64,000 bases of DNA from Coenobita brevimanus (GCA_032717465.1 CM064697.1:6590033-6654032); one strand, 5' to 3'; shown: positions 1 through 11,860, counted from the stretch's first letter. The notes: generated by a model not told the origin, from the sequence alone. Numbers and translations are program-made.

Positions 1-590
1 AAGGAGACTGAAAGAGAGAGGGGAAAAAAGATGGGAAGACTGAGAAACAAGCATGGAAGATGAGGAATGAGGTGATGAGAGGACGGAGTAAGTTGATAAA
101 TAGCAAGTGAAAAAGAAATCCTTACTTGAGGTAGAAAATGGAAGAAATAAAAAGGAAATCGGAAAGCCAGACTAAAAAGTGAGGAAATGAAGACTAGAAG
201 AAGTTTACAGGAGAAATGTATCGGGTTCAAGAAGGAGAAGAAAATAAAGCGGGTGATAATGAGGAGAAAGGTTGGAGAAATGGAGGAATACGACGAAAAC
301 GTGAAAGCAAGGCTGAAAATGAAGACAGCAGGACGACCAAAAGAGAATAAAAGGAATATTACTAGTTTACGAAGGAAATGCACAACTGATAAATTACCAC
401 GAGACGAGCAGTGTGACAAGGCAGAAAAAAAGGACTAAAAAGCAGGTAAAGGTTGGTAGTCTACTGTAGGTCTAGACATATACACTATAACAACAACCAT
501 TAATTAGCAATATATTCAGAGTTAAACGCTCTTAAACAGCCATATCACTCACATTCTCAAGACAGAAGAAGGAAAGACAAAGTCTGTTAT
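1..590. other. purine-rich low-copy edge, no gene seen
   Basis: The first 440 bases are strongly purine-rich on the top strand (GAAGA, GGAGAA and similar words) and end in a lysine-rich open frame at 187-438 that is a by-product of composition. The stretch from 440 to 590 is ordinary AT-rich sequence. No motif, domain or RNA gene is recognisable. Confidence 0.5.
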
Positions 591-1296
591 GTGCCTCATT
601 TCTCAGTTCTCAGGCTTCTCTCCCTCGCTCCTTTGCTTTGCCTCTCCATTCCTCCTTTCACTCTCCTCTCCTCCTACTTTGGTGCCACCTCAACAAGACT
701 TGGCACTCCAGTTTTTGAGAGCGGGCCACTTAACTGTGTATGTATGAGGGTATTTTGCTTCCCGTCCTGCCTACTGAGCGTCGCCGGAGATAATTGTGTT
801 GGCCTGCTCGTGTCCGGTGACTCGACAGTTTACTGGCCAAGTTTTTATGTGGGAAATGGGAGAAGGTCCAAGAGACAGGAGGAGGAGGAGGAGGAGGAAG
901 GGTAGTAGGGTCAGAATCAGAGGCAGGCGTCAGATCTGGAGCAGAAGCACAATGATAAGAAACAACAGCAAGAGAAAGAGCAGAATGAGATGGGGAAATG
1001 AGAAGGAAAATCTTTGGTGCCTAACAAATTATGCCCACATTATGATACTTCCTGCCTTTCAAACGCATTATGGCATCACGAAATGAGCGGATTCTGTATC
1101 CGGCTCTCAATTAAGGCCAGGTGAATGACCTTCGTCCCTGCCAGCATTATATGATAATAAAAAAAAATCCAGCCGCCTCCTGGGGAAAAGAACTGTTGTG
1201 CACAGTAGACCACTCCAAATGGCAGGTCAGACAGTTAGCCCACCAAAGATTTAGACCACTAGGCATATAAACGTATGGCAAACATTACCGACTTTC

Positions 1297-1790
1297 AGTC
1301 TGAGATTCCGATTTACTGAATTAATGGTCTTCAAAGTAGTAAGACCTGCAATGATATACGGTTCGGAAACTTGGCCCATAAAGAAGTCTCAGGAGAGAAA
1401 GCTGGAGGTGGCGGAAATGCAGATGCTGAGATGGATGAGCGGGGTCACGAGAATGGATAAGATTAGGAATGAGAGAATTCGGGGAACGATTAAGGTTGTG
1501 GAAATCTCAAAGACAGTGTATAAGAGGCGAATACAATGGTACGGACATGTAATGAGAATGAATGGGGACTATGTGGGTAGAAGAGAGACGGGCATGGAAG
1601 TGAAGGGTTGACGGAAAAGGGGTCGGCCGAGGAGACGGGTGGATGGACTGTATACAGCGAGATATGAGAGAGAAAAATATAGCAGGGGATGCATTTCGAC
1701 ACAGAGGAGAATGGAGACGATTAGTCGGAAACAGCGACCCCATAAACATGGGCAAAGCTGCGGAAGAAGAAGATGGTCCTCAAGATATGC
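1297..1790 (+). pseudogene. 5'-truncated, frame-damaged non-LTR retrotransposon reverse-transcriptase C-terminus
   Basis: The translation from about 1297 gives the familiar linker found downstream of the RT domain in RTE-like non-LTR elements: a V-x-RPAM-x-YGSETW block (1336-1374), a LEVAEMQMLRWMSGVTRMDK stretch (1405-1464), IRNERIRGT, then a WYGHVMRM block (about 1540-1560) and a K-R-GRP-R-R basic block near 1615-1640. The frame is broken twice. A TGA at 1609-1611 replaces what should be a sense codon before KRGRP, and one extra G near 1639 shifts the rest into the next frame, where DMREK, WRRL, NSDPI and GKAAEEE (1643-1785) follow. The catalytic RT core (YADD box) and the endonuclease are absent upstream. 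It is therefore a dead 3' fragment. The family is known to be an endonuclease/RT retrotransposon; the exact clade cannot be fixed from this piece. A long AT microsatellite starts 150 bp downstream. Confidence 0.82.
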
Positions 1791-1862
1791 CGGTACCGGA
1801 AAACAGACGAAAGCTCGGCACCAGTGCTATACTAAGAAAGTTTATTGCCTTATCCTGTGCTA

Positions 1863-1915
1863 ATACCGAGGACATAAAATTATCAGACGTACCGAGGACA
1901 TAAAATTACAAGATA
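1863..1915 (+). repeat. short direct duplication downstream of the retroelement fragment
   Basis: The words TACCGAGGACATAAAATTA occur twice in close tandem (about 1863-1881 and 1890-1908), separated by only nine bases. It lies between the degenerate RT fragment and the AT tract and may be slippage in the former 3' flank. Confidence 0.7.
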
Positions 1916-1933
1916 AGTATCTCTATGTCTCTC

Positions 1934-1936
<3 letters not shown>

Positions 1937-1994
<58 letters not shown>
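1937..1994. repeat. (AT)n microsatellite, 58 bp
   Basis: An uninterrupted run of AT dinucleotides, followed by a short AT-rich tail. It follows the retrotransposon fragment; non-LTR 3' ends often seed simple repeats, but a link here is inference. Confidence 0.95.
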
Positions 1995-2002
<8 letters not shown>

Positions 2003-4094
2003 TAAACAAAAGCACTTTCAGCACTTTATAGAAATTTTCCCCTTGTTCCTCTGGTGCAGCAAGGCGCCTCGTTCGCCACCTGGGCGAGGCAGCTAATCAA
2101 ATTTCCCGAAGAACACGCTCGACGGCGCCACCTTTGACCCATTTGCTCTCCACTTTCTGCCTCATGAACTTTCCTCGGCAGTTTTCTCCTCCCACTCTCG
2201 ACCACTTTCTTGTCCTACCCAAACTTCGGTAGGATGTGACGCGCCTCTAACTGAGTTGGGTGAGTGGGGAGTGACTCAATGTCGCACTTACTGACCTCAC
2301 CCACACCTATCTCATTAACTATTACTAAGAAGCTCCTATATCAGGGACACTTATATAAATCAATAATCATCGATATTCTCTGCATTCGTAAATTTTAATG
2401 TACAAACTTTCAACAAGGTACACGATTCAATACAAACTACAACCTGAAAGTTAACACCTTCTTGCAAACAAGCAACATATCAGAGCCTGTAACTTGACAG
2501 GCAATTGCAACATCTAAAACAAACGGTGCAAATATTTTCTTGCTCCTTTCCCCGGAAAAAAAAAAAAAAAGGCCCAACAGTTTTCCTACCAAGTCAAGGA
2601 AGGAAGATCCAAGCTCCAACAACCATCAGAAGTCGTATCAGATGCCTCAGTATTTTCACGTCTATAAAATCCCAATAATGTGCTGAAAACGGCAGGTGGA
2701 GTGAAACATTTTGTATCGTCAGCGGGGAAAGGCTTCCTGGCGAGGCGGTGGTTTTGTTGCCCAGGCCCTCACAGACAGCATTTCCATCAGCAATATTTCA
2801 TCCTGGGTCAGACTTACTGTGCTCCCATGACATACAATGAAATTTACTTGGTGAAATGGGTACCGTGCAAGCGTACTAATATTGCACGTTAATTAGCCTG
2901 AGAAATACCCTGTTGACCTGCAGCGACTACGGCGATATACAGCGCGATAAAACACACGTGTTCACATGGTCAATTAGGAAACCAGAACACGTGTTTAAAC
3001 ATGAAGATTGAGGAGTGGGAGAGGCACAGGTGGCAGCAGTAGAGGAGGAGACAGATTTGCATGTTAAATGTGCCCACCAAACTCTGATAGAAAGTTGTCT
3101 TTCCTAGTGAAGCCAGGAACGTGAGGATGACGATGAAGTAAACGTCTCCATTCCTCAGTTTCACACTCTATATACAACCTACGTTCCCATTTCTAAACAA
3201 TACCACTGACTGCCTCTCCGCTGGTTCCTCTACTCCGTACAGCTGCAGGAACAAATCGATACTCTTTTAATTCCGCAAAGTTAACGGTAAAGTTTCCGGA
3301 AAAGCGGATAATTGTAGTTTAAGGCGGAGACTTCATTAAGTAGTAAAGGTTGGGCGGGCAGGCGGCGGTACCCGAGGGGAGCACTAACTTCATCCTAAGG
3401 CATCCAGCACCCGGGGCCCACCGTTCTCTGCTTTTCTTAAATATAATACAAAATAAACTGAAATCCAGGAAGAAAGTTCAGGCACGGACAGGACTATTTT
3501 CTCCTGATGTCTAATTGTTTTAGATGTAAGAGTCCCCCGAGTCCCTGGCAAGTTCGCGTGCATGTGCCAACTCTATCTACTCAATGGTCAGGAAGAACAT
3601 TTTCGAGGTAAGTGAGATTTCGTGGAAAATTTCCTCCAAAGTTGGTCCATCAGAGAACAACGAAAGGACCCTCAGTGGACACACGAAACTTGCTTTTATA
3701 TCTCCTGATCCAGAGAAAGAGAAGCTGAGACCGAACCTGGGATTCCCTGCGTCATTCGAGTTGATAAAATATAACCAGTGTACCGAAGGCAATCCGTGGT
3801 GACGCTGAGGGTGACAATGTTTCCAGAGTGTCACGAGGAAATTCTATTATCTTTGGCTAACACTGATCTGCTCTAGCGCTATGCAAGGCCGAGGTTCAGG
3901 TCCATTTAAATGCTTCGCCATGCAGGAAGCAGTGAGCCTGAATTTACCAAGCATAATTTAAGCTGTGAACAGTATTCGATATCATAATTTTAGGTTTATA
4001 CCATGAAGCTGGAATAGGAAATGCAAAACAAGATCTCTTTAAATCCATCCTTCACTGTTACTTTAAATCAATTAGCCGTGGTGATAATCCTTGC

Positions 4095-4097
<3 letters not shown>
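1995..4097. other. low-copy sequence, no gene seen
   Basis: Mixed-composition DNA without recognisable coding content. The stretch 2050-2290 is richer in CpG than its surroundings and holds a small hairpin: TCCTACC at 2213-2219 pairs with GGTAGGA at 2228-2234. A run of A occurs near 2558-2570. Frames of about 70-85 codons open on both strands at 3577-3834 match nothing I know and are within chance expectation. Confidence 0.45.

Positions 4098-4156
<59 letters not shown>
4098..4156. repeat. (AC)n microsatellite, 59 bp
   Basis: Pure AC/GT dinucleotide run. Confidence 0.96.
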
Positions 4157-4157
<1 letters not shown>

Positions 4158-4398
4158 CACAACCCTCCTCACTCCTGCCGCCACCAACATGATATTAACA
4201 TGTTTATCGGTATCGATCCGTATTGGTGGACGAGGGAGAGACTTTTAGCGGGTGTCGGGGCGGCCTCTTGTCAAGCGGCGGGACTTACTGAACGACACCC
4301 GGAGATTCCCACACATTAGGGCCAAGGTCACCCCACGTAATGACCCACGAGCCTTTAAAGATATGCAAAGCTGACATCAACTTACCCTTTATATCTGG

Positions 4399-4566
4399 AG
4401 GTAAGAAAAAAGATAAGCCATGGTATATCTGACTAAGTTGGAAGAAAAGCCATGGTATATCTGATGTAAGCAGGAAAAAAAAATAAGCCATATTATATTT
4501 GGTAAGTAGGAAAATAGACAAACCATGGTATATTCTGACGTAAGTAGGAAGAAAGATGCGCCATAT
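4399..4566. repeat. degenerate minisatellite, unit about 40 bp, about 4 copies
   Basis: The words GTAAGTAGGAA, AAGCCATGGTATATCTGA and close variants recur in order four times with spacing of roughly 33-44 bp, with A-runs of variable length between them. The open frames on the minus strand here are created by the repeat. Confidence 0.75.
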
Positions 4567-4732
4567 GCCACCAAATTCACAAAAATCATCACTTTAAAAA
4601 ACTAGCATTGTTTATCCTTTACATTAGGACAGACGTTTAAAAAAAGTCATAAAATAAACAACAGCTACCGTAAAAGAGCAGAACTGCTATGGGACCTGCG
4701 GCTTGGCTCTTGTTTCAAACAGATTTTCCCCT

Positions 4733-4994
4733 TAATGGGACCACGAAAAATGTCTCAACGGCTTTACATGAAGAACTTTTATTAGTGTTGCTGCTAGATG
4801 ACGCCACCACAGGTGTCAGCTGAAAGCAAATTTGGAGTCTCCATGTCAAATAACCTTATATGGGACCACTTTTGTCTCAGTGGGCATAAATTAAGCACTT
4901 TTACTATAGTTCTCGCTAGATGGCGCCACCTCAAGTGTCAGCTGATGGCAGACTTGGATTCTTTATGTCAAATTAACCTATATGGTACCATTAT
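4733..4994. repeat. 122-bp tandem repeat, about 2.2 copies
   Basis: GCTAGATGACGCCACC at 4793 recurs as GCTAGATGGCGCCACC at 4915, a 122-bp offset. The following GTGTCAGCTGA, CATGTCAAAT / TATGTCAAAT and TATGGGACCA / TATGGTACCA blocks are shared in the same order, and the upstream GGGACCAC... ACTTTTA block (4737 onward) aligns with 4863 onward. Overall similarity is about 75-80 percent. Confidence 0.82.
4916..4930 (+). promoter_or_regulatory. CTCF-like insulator motif candidate
   Basis: TAGATGGCGCCACC resembles the core recognised by the zinc-finger architectural protein CTCF in animals (AGRKGGCGC-type core). The partner copy at 4794-4808 has one substitution in the core. Such words also occur by chance and within repeats, so this is only a candidate. 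Confidence 0.2.
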
Positions 4995-5163
4995 TATGTC
5001 TTCAAATGCATCCTTTTAACAAATCCGCCAGAAGAAGAAGATGAACGCTGGCTACTTACTGACCTGCTAGTTATCGCCGCAGGTAAAAATATGCCAAACC
5101 ATTACTTTTCCCTAACCTTTATGCTTAGCTTGAAGAGAGATGAGGGCAGACAGTAAATATATC

Positions 5164-5276
5164 TTCCTCCTCCTCCTCCCCCTGTTGCTCCTGCTCCTCC
5201 TCCTCCTTATCATCATCATCATCATCATAATTATCATCATCACAATCATCAATCATCATCATCATCACTATCATCC
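5164..5276. repeat. compound (TCC)n-(ATC)n trinucleotide tract
   Basis: A TCC-rich run with TGC interruptions (about 5166-5210) passes into ATC/ATT repeats (5211-5276). Imperfect but clearly simple-sequence. Confidence 0.88.
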
Positions 5277-5689
5277 TAACTCTACTTCCAACGAATTACT
5301 GGGGTAAATCCATGTCATAAAAAAGCCATCAAATTACCAAAAACCTCCCCATATTTGGTGAATCCGCCACCAGCCTGTTCCTTACTCTTAAATTTAACAC
5401 TGAGTGGGATGAAGATAGAGGAGTAAATATATATGTCAGAAAACAGAAATAAAAGGGATCAAATCATCTAATCCTTTGTAAAATTATCACTAATACTCCT
5501 TTACCATTTTTTCCCCAACTAAAGCCAAAAAACGGGGAAGACGGGACGACGAGGGGGATGGCGAGAAATACTTGATAAAGAAAAATGACTATAAAAAAAC
5601 GAAGACTGTCAGAGTACAACGAAGTGACCAGGAAGCACCAAAAACATGCAAAATCATCCCTAATATTTCACTAACATCATTTTTTCCCC

Positions 5690-5842
5690 CTCCCAAAGCC
5701 ATAAAGGAAGGGAAAGGGGGAAGGGGAGGGCGAAAGAGGGAGAGGAGATGAATAGAAGAGGAAGGGGAAGGCAAAGGGGAAAGGGGGAGGGGAAGGCAAA
5801 GGGGAAAGGGGAGGGGAAAGGGAAGGGGAAAGGGGGGAAATA
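5690..5842. repeat. purine-rich minisatellite (GGGGAA-type)
   Basis: Almost purely G and A on the top strand, built from AAGGGGAAGGGGAGGG-type words, one of which (AAAGGGGAAAGGGGGAGGGG) is nearly repeated at 5775-5795 and 5798-5817. The flanks on both sides share the words TTGATAAAGAAAAA..GGCTAT and AC(G)ACTGTCAGAGTA (5571-5615 and 5852-5895), so the whole block lies in a roughly 280-bp duplication. Confidence 0.75.
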
Positions 5843-5974
5843 TTTTGATAAAGAAAAACGGCTATCAGAAAACCATGACTGTCAGAGTAAAACGCATATC
5901 GGTTTCCCATAAATGTCCTCGGCTGGCCTGACTCACGGGCTGCTACTGAACCCCCCCGTCCTGCCTACACCTCT

Positions 5975-6210
5975 TAACCCCTTTACCAGCAGCGACTTAT
6001 TCTCATGCTATTTGTGCTACGTCCTGGCGATTTTATTCAGCTTCAGATTAAGCTTTTCGAACTGGAGGAGTTAGATAAAGCCTTCATTAACCTACAATAC
6101 AGTGACGTCCTCTCTATTTTCTTCCTCTATCACCTGACGATTTTATGCAGCTTAGTTGTAGCCTGCAGCAGTGAAATGATGCCCCAATTTAACCCTGTCA
6201 GTTCGAAAAG
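5975..6210 (+). repeat. dispersed short element copy with two AATAAAATCG-type cores
   Basis: Starts with TTAACCCCTTTACCAG and carries the core CGATTTTATTCAGCTT at 6028-6043 and a second, CGATTTTATGCAGCTTA, at 6137-6153. GTTAGATAAAGCCTTC at 6070-6085 is the second module of the same family, seen again near 47.86, 49.97 and 56.55 kb. A near-TTAACCCTGTCAGTTCG word follows at about 6190. No coding potential; probably a non-autonomous repeat. Confidence 0.65.
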
Positions 6211-6559
6211 CTTCTCCTAAGCTTCATAAAGCCGTCTGAAAGTAGCAAAAACAAAAAATTATGTAAATGGACTTAAGAGGTTGAGACTTCCAATATATGA
6301 GGTCATTTCTAAATTAAGAAAAATATTGGGGAAACAGCAAGTGTCACCTAAAGAAGTAGTTACCGTATCTAAGGGGCTAAAACTACACATTCCCTACTAC
6401 ATATCCCCCTGCGCTACCCACTGCATTTCCAGGGGGCAGCACCGGCGTCGAGCGGGATTCAATATCGCCCGTTTAGATTAGGTTTGCAGGCAGGCATGCA
6501 TATAACGCACCTTACTTAATTTAAAAACTGGAATGACCCAACAATTTCTAAGGCTCGTT

Positions 6560-7370
6560 CCGGCTTGACCTAGTTTCTGGCCTCTGTTCTCTCACTCTCT
6601 TTGTCTCGGAGTCTTACAGTCTTCCCATCGCCTACTTTATCTTGCCTTTCTTATTCCCCCTGGAACCTTTCACCTTTCACCCCCCAAATCGTTTACACTT
6701 TCATTTTTTCTTATCATACTCACCATCATTACCCCATTCGTGTCCCCATGATTATTACACATTATTCTTGCTATTCAGAGGGGTTACAAAGCAATCCCCA
6801 CTACCTTTTCAGTAACAGGCATTTTTTTACAGTGCATTCGTGTGACGGCATGGTGAGTTTCATTAACCTAAGAGAGACTTGTGGTTGTGACAGGGATAAT
6901 GCCTCCGTCTTTTTTCTACATCAAAGCATCCTTCAAGTCCATCATCAATAAGTTTTCATCTAGCTCTTCTTCACCAGTACCTTCCCCTTCATCCACACCC
7001 TCCTCCCTTCCAAAACACTATTTGCAACTAGCTCTCTCCACCCAACTATTTTCCTGCATTAACACCCTTCTCCCCGTTTGTAACACGCTCCTTACCAAAC
7101 TCTTCATCACTCGCCCATTTTTCCCACCTTGAACACCCTCTTCTTCAACTCCAACAATACTCCCATAGTAGCTCTCCTACGCAGTTCCTCCCTACCCTAA
7201 ACACCTCTCTCACTCCGATCCTCTTCACCTAACCATTTTCCCTCCATCCACACCCTCCTCTATTTCCCACTAACAATGCTTCCAAAACGCATTCTCCCTC
7301 CTGCCTGGGTTCCGTCATAAACAGGCTTGGGACAGAAGGGGCTGCTGCATCTCTGAGCTTTAGCAGTAAT
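6560..7370. other. pyrimidine-rich low-complexity block, no gene seen
   Basis: The top strand is dominated by C and T (CTTCC, CACCCTCCTC, CCAACACCCT words), with a CACCCTCCTC word recurring at about 6999 and 7251 at loose spacing. Open frames here are proline/serine-rich by-products. Confidence 0.55.
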
Positions 7371-7429
7371 TAGTTTTCAGACAGGGTCAGGCTTTTGCGT
7401 TTTGTTTGCGTCTCCATGGCAACCTGGGA

Positions 7430-7790
7430 GATGGGGGAGGAAAGATAGGAAAGGAAGTGCGAGAGGAAAGGAGTGAAATGATAGAGATGGATGTGCGGAG
7501 GGAAAGGAGAGAAATGATAGGGAAGGAGGTACAGAAGGAGAGGGGAGAAAAATGGGAAAGGAGGTGCAGAAGGAAGAGAGAGAAAAATGGGAAAGGAGGT
7601 GCAGGAGAGGACAGAATAATTAGGGAAGAAGGAATGGGGAGGAAAGACAAGGACGAAGGTGTAGGAGGAGAGGAGAGAAAAGATAAGGAAGAAGACGCAG
7701 GAGGAAAGGAGAGAAAAAATGGGGATTAAGTGCAGAAGAAAAGAGGGAAACGATAGGGAACTAGAGAAAGGATGATTCAGTAATATAAGG
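7430..7790. repeat. purine-rich degenerate minisatellite, unit about 36 bp
   Basis: GGAAAGGAGGTGCAGAAGGA-type words followed by GAGAGAAAAATGG recur at about 7450, 7530, 7560, 7590 and 7690. The minus-strand 145-residue frame 7370-7807 (leucine, serine, phenylalanine and proline only) is a by-product of this asymmetry. Confidence 0.75.
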
Positions 7791-8231
7791 GAAGTTAACA
7801 GAAGCATTCAGGAAAAAGGATATTTATTACAATGACAGGAAAGTACCAGGACGACATATGATAGAGGAAAAGGGCAGTATTTTATGATAATAGTCTGTTA
7901 AGAGGAAGACGGGAGGTCAAGCTGAAAACGGCAGCAAAAAACACAGGATTACACAACACTAAATCTATGTACCGTAACTCTATATCTACTTACATATAGT
8001 GATAACCTCTTCGATAGATAAAAGTAGTAAATACATTAACAAACGGCGAACGACTGAACGAAGGAGGAAAAGAAAACGAAGACATTGGTAGGTAATAAAT
8101 GGATCAAAATAAGGAGAAAAAGGGAAGGAAGGAGGAAGAGACAAGGAAGAGGGAAGGCAAGGAGCAGGGAGACTGCAGCCAGCGAGATAAGTTCGGGTCA
8201 TTACAGGGGCGTCCACCATTAGCAGGCTGGC

Positions 8232-8640
8232 CGGGGGTGCCTTAGGGTAGGGGAGGTAGATGATAGTAAGGGGGGTGATAGGGAAGGGGAGGTGGGTGTT
8301 AGTAGGGGGGATAGGGTAGGGAGACAGAGGTTAAAAGAGGAGGTGACTGAGGGAAGGGGATGTCGGCATTAGTAGGAGAGTGACAGGGTAAGGAAGGCAT
8401 ATGTTAGTCAGGGCTGACAGGGTAGGGTGAGGCAGGGGTTAGCAGGAGTGGAAGGGTAGTGGGGTTTGTGTCAGTAGGGTGTCAGCAGGAGGGTAACAAG
8501 TTAGGGGAGGTAGGTGTTAGTAGGTGGTGACAGGGTAGGGAAGGTGGGTGTTTGTAGGGGTTGAGAGGGTAGAAGAGGTGATTAAGGGAAGGGGACAAAT
8601 GTTAGTAGTGGGAGGAGGAGAGTGACAGGGTTGGGGGTAG
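8232..8640. repeat. degenerate minisatellite, unit about 40 bp
   Basis: GACAGGGTAGGGGAGGTGGG followed by TGTTAGTAGG recurs about nine times with indels. Runs of three to six G give local G-quadruplex potential. Confidence 0.78.
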
Positions 8641-8659
8641 GCGGACTAAAACAATGTGT

Positions 8660-9370
8660 TACCAAAAATGAGGAAAAACGTTAAGAAAGCTCACTGAGAC
8701 AAGTGAGTTTCGAAAGACAGATCAGCTAAGGAAGAAGCATACAGGGAGAACTGACGAGGAGGACAAGAAGAATGGTTGAGGAGGAGGAAGAAAAAAATGT
8801 GCTTTGCAGGAGGAATCGAGGTTGAGATACCACATGAGTAAAGGAAATAAGATGTCAGCTTGTGACCACACACACACACACACACACAAAATGCGGGGAA
8901 AGATTGGGGAGGAGAAATAAAAGACGGAGGATTCAGGAGGAGGAATACTTCAGAGAGGAATGAGAAAGAGGAAGAGTAAAGGAAGAAGTTGTTTGAGAAT
9001 TGAGGAGGAAAGGTGAAATAGGACAATAACGTGTCACTATCGCACAGGAGACGCTGGGAAAAACTGGAGAGGAGAAAGACAAGAGAAGAGTTAAGGACGA
9101 GGAAGCCATGAAAGAGAAGTGAGGAGGAGGAAGGCTAAAGGAAGAGTTATGGAGGTGGAGAAGGACGAGACAGATGAAGAGGTCAAAAGCGATTAAAATA
9201 TCAGTATCGAAGAGAGGGAGGTGGATGGAATGACTTGACAGGAAAAAGGCAAAAGAACAGGTTGAGGAGAACCGAGGGAGATTTAAAGGATAGTTGAGGA
9301 GATACTAAGGAGGGAGGCTAAACGAAGAGTTGGAGGGGAACTGAGAGGGAGAGGCGTTAGGAGAGAAGCG
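8660..9370. other. purine-rich block, no gene seen
   Basis: Long stretches of GGAGGAAGA-type words, interrupted by a short AC run at 8867-8889. The loosely repeated AGGAGGAAAG and TCAGTAT words suggest decayed minisatellite. No coding signal. Confidence 0.55.
8867..8889. repeat. (AC)n microsatellite, short
   Basis: Eleven AC units within the purine-rich block. Confidence 0.9.
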
Positions 9371-9379
9371 ACTAAGATG

Positions 9380-11185
9380 TCAGTATTGGGGGAGTGGGAG
9401 GAGGTGCATGGAGAGATTGATGTCCCCCTGGTCGTCGTCTCTCCTAATGTGTCCGATAATACACTCATTGTCCCTGCCGCCCTGCTCTTCCTCCTATCTT
9501 CCCTCCCTCCCTCCCACCACTGGCTTTTCTCCCGTCCTCACCGGTGCATTTGTCACAAGCAGACGTACCCACTCGAGGTCATTTGTTTTGCAGGACCTCA
9601 TTACCAAAGTGCCAGCGGGAGACTTAATCACACATGTCCCCTTCCCTTGCTTTCTCCTAGTTTTCCAATAAGTAGTTTCAGACAGTGGTTTCTTCTATTT
9701 TCACCTGCAGGCAAAGACTTTCCTGTATCCAACGCAAGTAAATGCAGTCCCGCTCACCTCATTTTAACTTTCACACTCAGCATCCACCCGCGAATAGTGT
9801 ACGAGAAAACTTTGCTATTATACTTGTGATTATGAAATTTGCTTTCTGCTAATTAGCCTGTTACGATGGCGTTACTTACGAGTATTGTGCATCAACACTC
9901 AGCATTTTTTAACAAAATAAACGCTTATCATACACTATAATTAGTGAGCTCACAACTCGAAAAAAAAAAAGAAACTATAATAATGGAAATACACTAATAT
10001 GAAATTTAATTAGAATGTAGTTGCCTTGACTGAATTTGAGTTGGCATCAAACAAATGTAATACAGTACTTGTAAACATCGATTCATTTATCTAGTTGATG
10101 TGACTCACTACTAATGCATGTCTATTTTTCGAACACAAGCATATGAACACGCACAAACAAATAAAATGACAGATAATCTGGGATGGTACACAGAGCCCAG
10201 CCAAGCTGCGTCCTGGAATGGTCCTCGGTCCAGGGAGTTCCACGGTGGGTGGCGGTGAGGGCGCTATACTACTCTCTCACCCCCGCGTACCCTCCCCCCT
10301 CACCCCCACTTGCCCTACTGACCCAATGCTAATCACGGCACGGGCAACCTCGGCCCAAACTCTCGGCCCGCTTGGTGACCTCGGCCCAAACTCCAGCCCG
10401 CCTAACTTCCTCGCCCGGGCCTGACTCCTCGGCGACACGGTAACACATATCGTGACTAATTACAAACAACTCGGGACAACAAATTAACTGGGGTATCACG
10501 ACTTATTATAGTCAATTTCTTGGCTCCCAATGTCAGATTATATATCAGACTAATAATTACAAACTCGTTCAATCAGCACACAAAGTTTGGCAGCACAGCT
10601 GGAAACGGTGAACTTCCATTATTCATTCTCCTTCTCATTAACTACAGCACGAGAAGTTTGACTCCATACTAGTGCAGAAACTTCCACTTGAATTAATATA
10701 TGAAAGACGTGAGAAGTTTGTCTTTATTCGGGCATAATACAACATTGCCGTCTTCGAAATTAATCTGAGTTTGCTTTTCTCCCTTGAAGCTAAAACTTAG
10801 ATTACCCAGCTCTGGCCAGCTGTCGGAAGACAGCGAGTCGTAGTAATGAGTTTTGTTGGTAAGAATACACCACTTTACCTTTCCACTTGGACCATGACAA
10901 AGCGGACTATTGATACCATTATCGTTGAAACAGTATGAGTATACTCGAGCACTGATTTGCATTAATTCCTTCAGTACGATGGCCTGCTTTATACCTCAGT
11001 CTTACCAGAACCACAAGACTGTATTAAGTACAGTCCTCTAAAACTTGCGCGGTTGTAAACAGTCTCCGTTAACACCTTCAGTAAGACGTTTCTTACGTTT
11101 CGTTCATATCACCAAACAAATTCATTCAGTTTAGTGAAGAGTAGTCGTAGTGAAAGGGCTTTTAAGCTGGTGTTAGTCATCCCGA
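9380..11185. other. low-copy sequence, no gene seen
   Basis: Mixed composition. A 150-codon frame at 9377-9829 has no recognisable domain and a composition expected by chance. A small C-rich tandem pair (ACCTCGGCCCAAACTC at 10349-10364, recurring about 29 bp later) sits at 10349-10405. Nothing else is recognisable. Confidence 0.45.
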
Positions 11186-11189
11186 CTTT

Positions 11190-11620
11190 AATGGTGTCAC
11201 TTGATATACTAAAGATTCTTAGAGGCCAGGGCTGTTGTTCTCTAACCTAATTCTAAGCAGGTCACTACACATACTGAGGCAGGCTTGAGGTGGGGGCTTT
11301 TGTTTTCTGCTCCCTTTCTAAAAGCCTCACTCAACATAGAAGGGCAAGTTTGAAGTCAGGGATATTGTTTTCTATCCTCAACCTAAACGAGTAAATCAAC
11401 ATACTATGACAGGCTAAGAGTTTCCGTTGTTATTTTCTCTCCTCATCCTAAACACATGGCTGAACATACTAAGGTTGGTAAAAAGATCAGGACTGCCGTT
11501 CCCTGCTCTCACCCTAAACGAGTTACAAATTATATTAATGATGGCTAGAGGTCAGGGCTGCTATTTTCTATCTTCTTCCTAATTCTATCACTAAACATAC
11601 TAATACAAGCTGAGGGGACA
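11190..11620. repeat. diverged tandem repeat, period 65-66 bp, about 6 copies
   Basis: The words AGGGCTGTTGTT, GGGCTTTTGTT, GGGATATTGTT, CCGTTGTTATTT, GGACTGCCGTT and GGGCTGCTATT start near 11228, 11294, 11359, 11423, 11489 and 11554, and each is followed by a CCTAAAC/CCTAATT word and an AACATACTA word. Copies have diverged to perhaps 65-75 percent identity, so the array is old. Confidence 0.82.
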
Positions 11621-11860
11621 GGGCCATAAGAGGAGGGCAGAACCGTGGAACCGGAAGGCTCGTTTCTCCAGAGGAACATACTCTGATCCACCTACTCCTT
11701 CAGGGAATAGGAATGGATCGCACACAATCTCCTTCCATTTCCCTCGGAGGTGGAGAAAATTAAGTAGATATTTCAAAGGTCAACGGAGGTATTTCAATAT
11801 CTGTCACGGTATGGGGAGGGGGGCCGTGTGAGGGTGGGATGGGAGAAGTGTGTGGACTGG

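Noticed and set aside
10218..10424. GC-rich short frame near 10.3 kb as an exon candidate
   Set aside because: It consists partly of a small tandem duplication and shows no splice sites or known motif.
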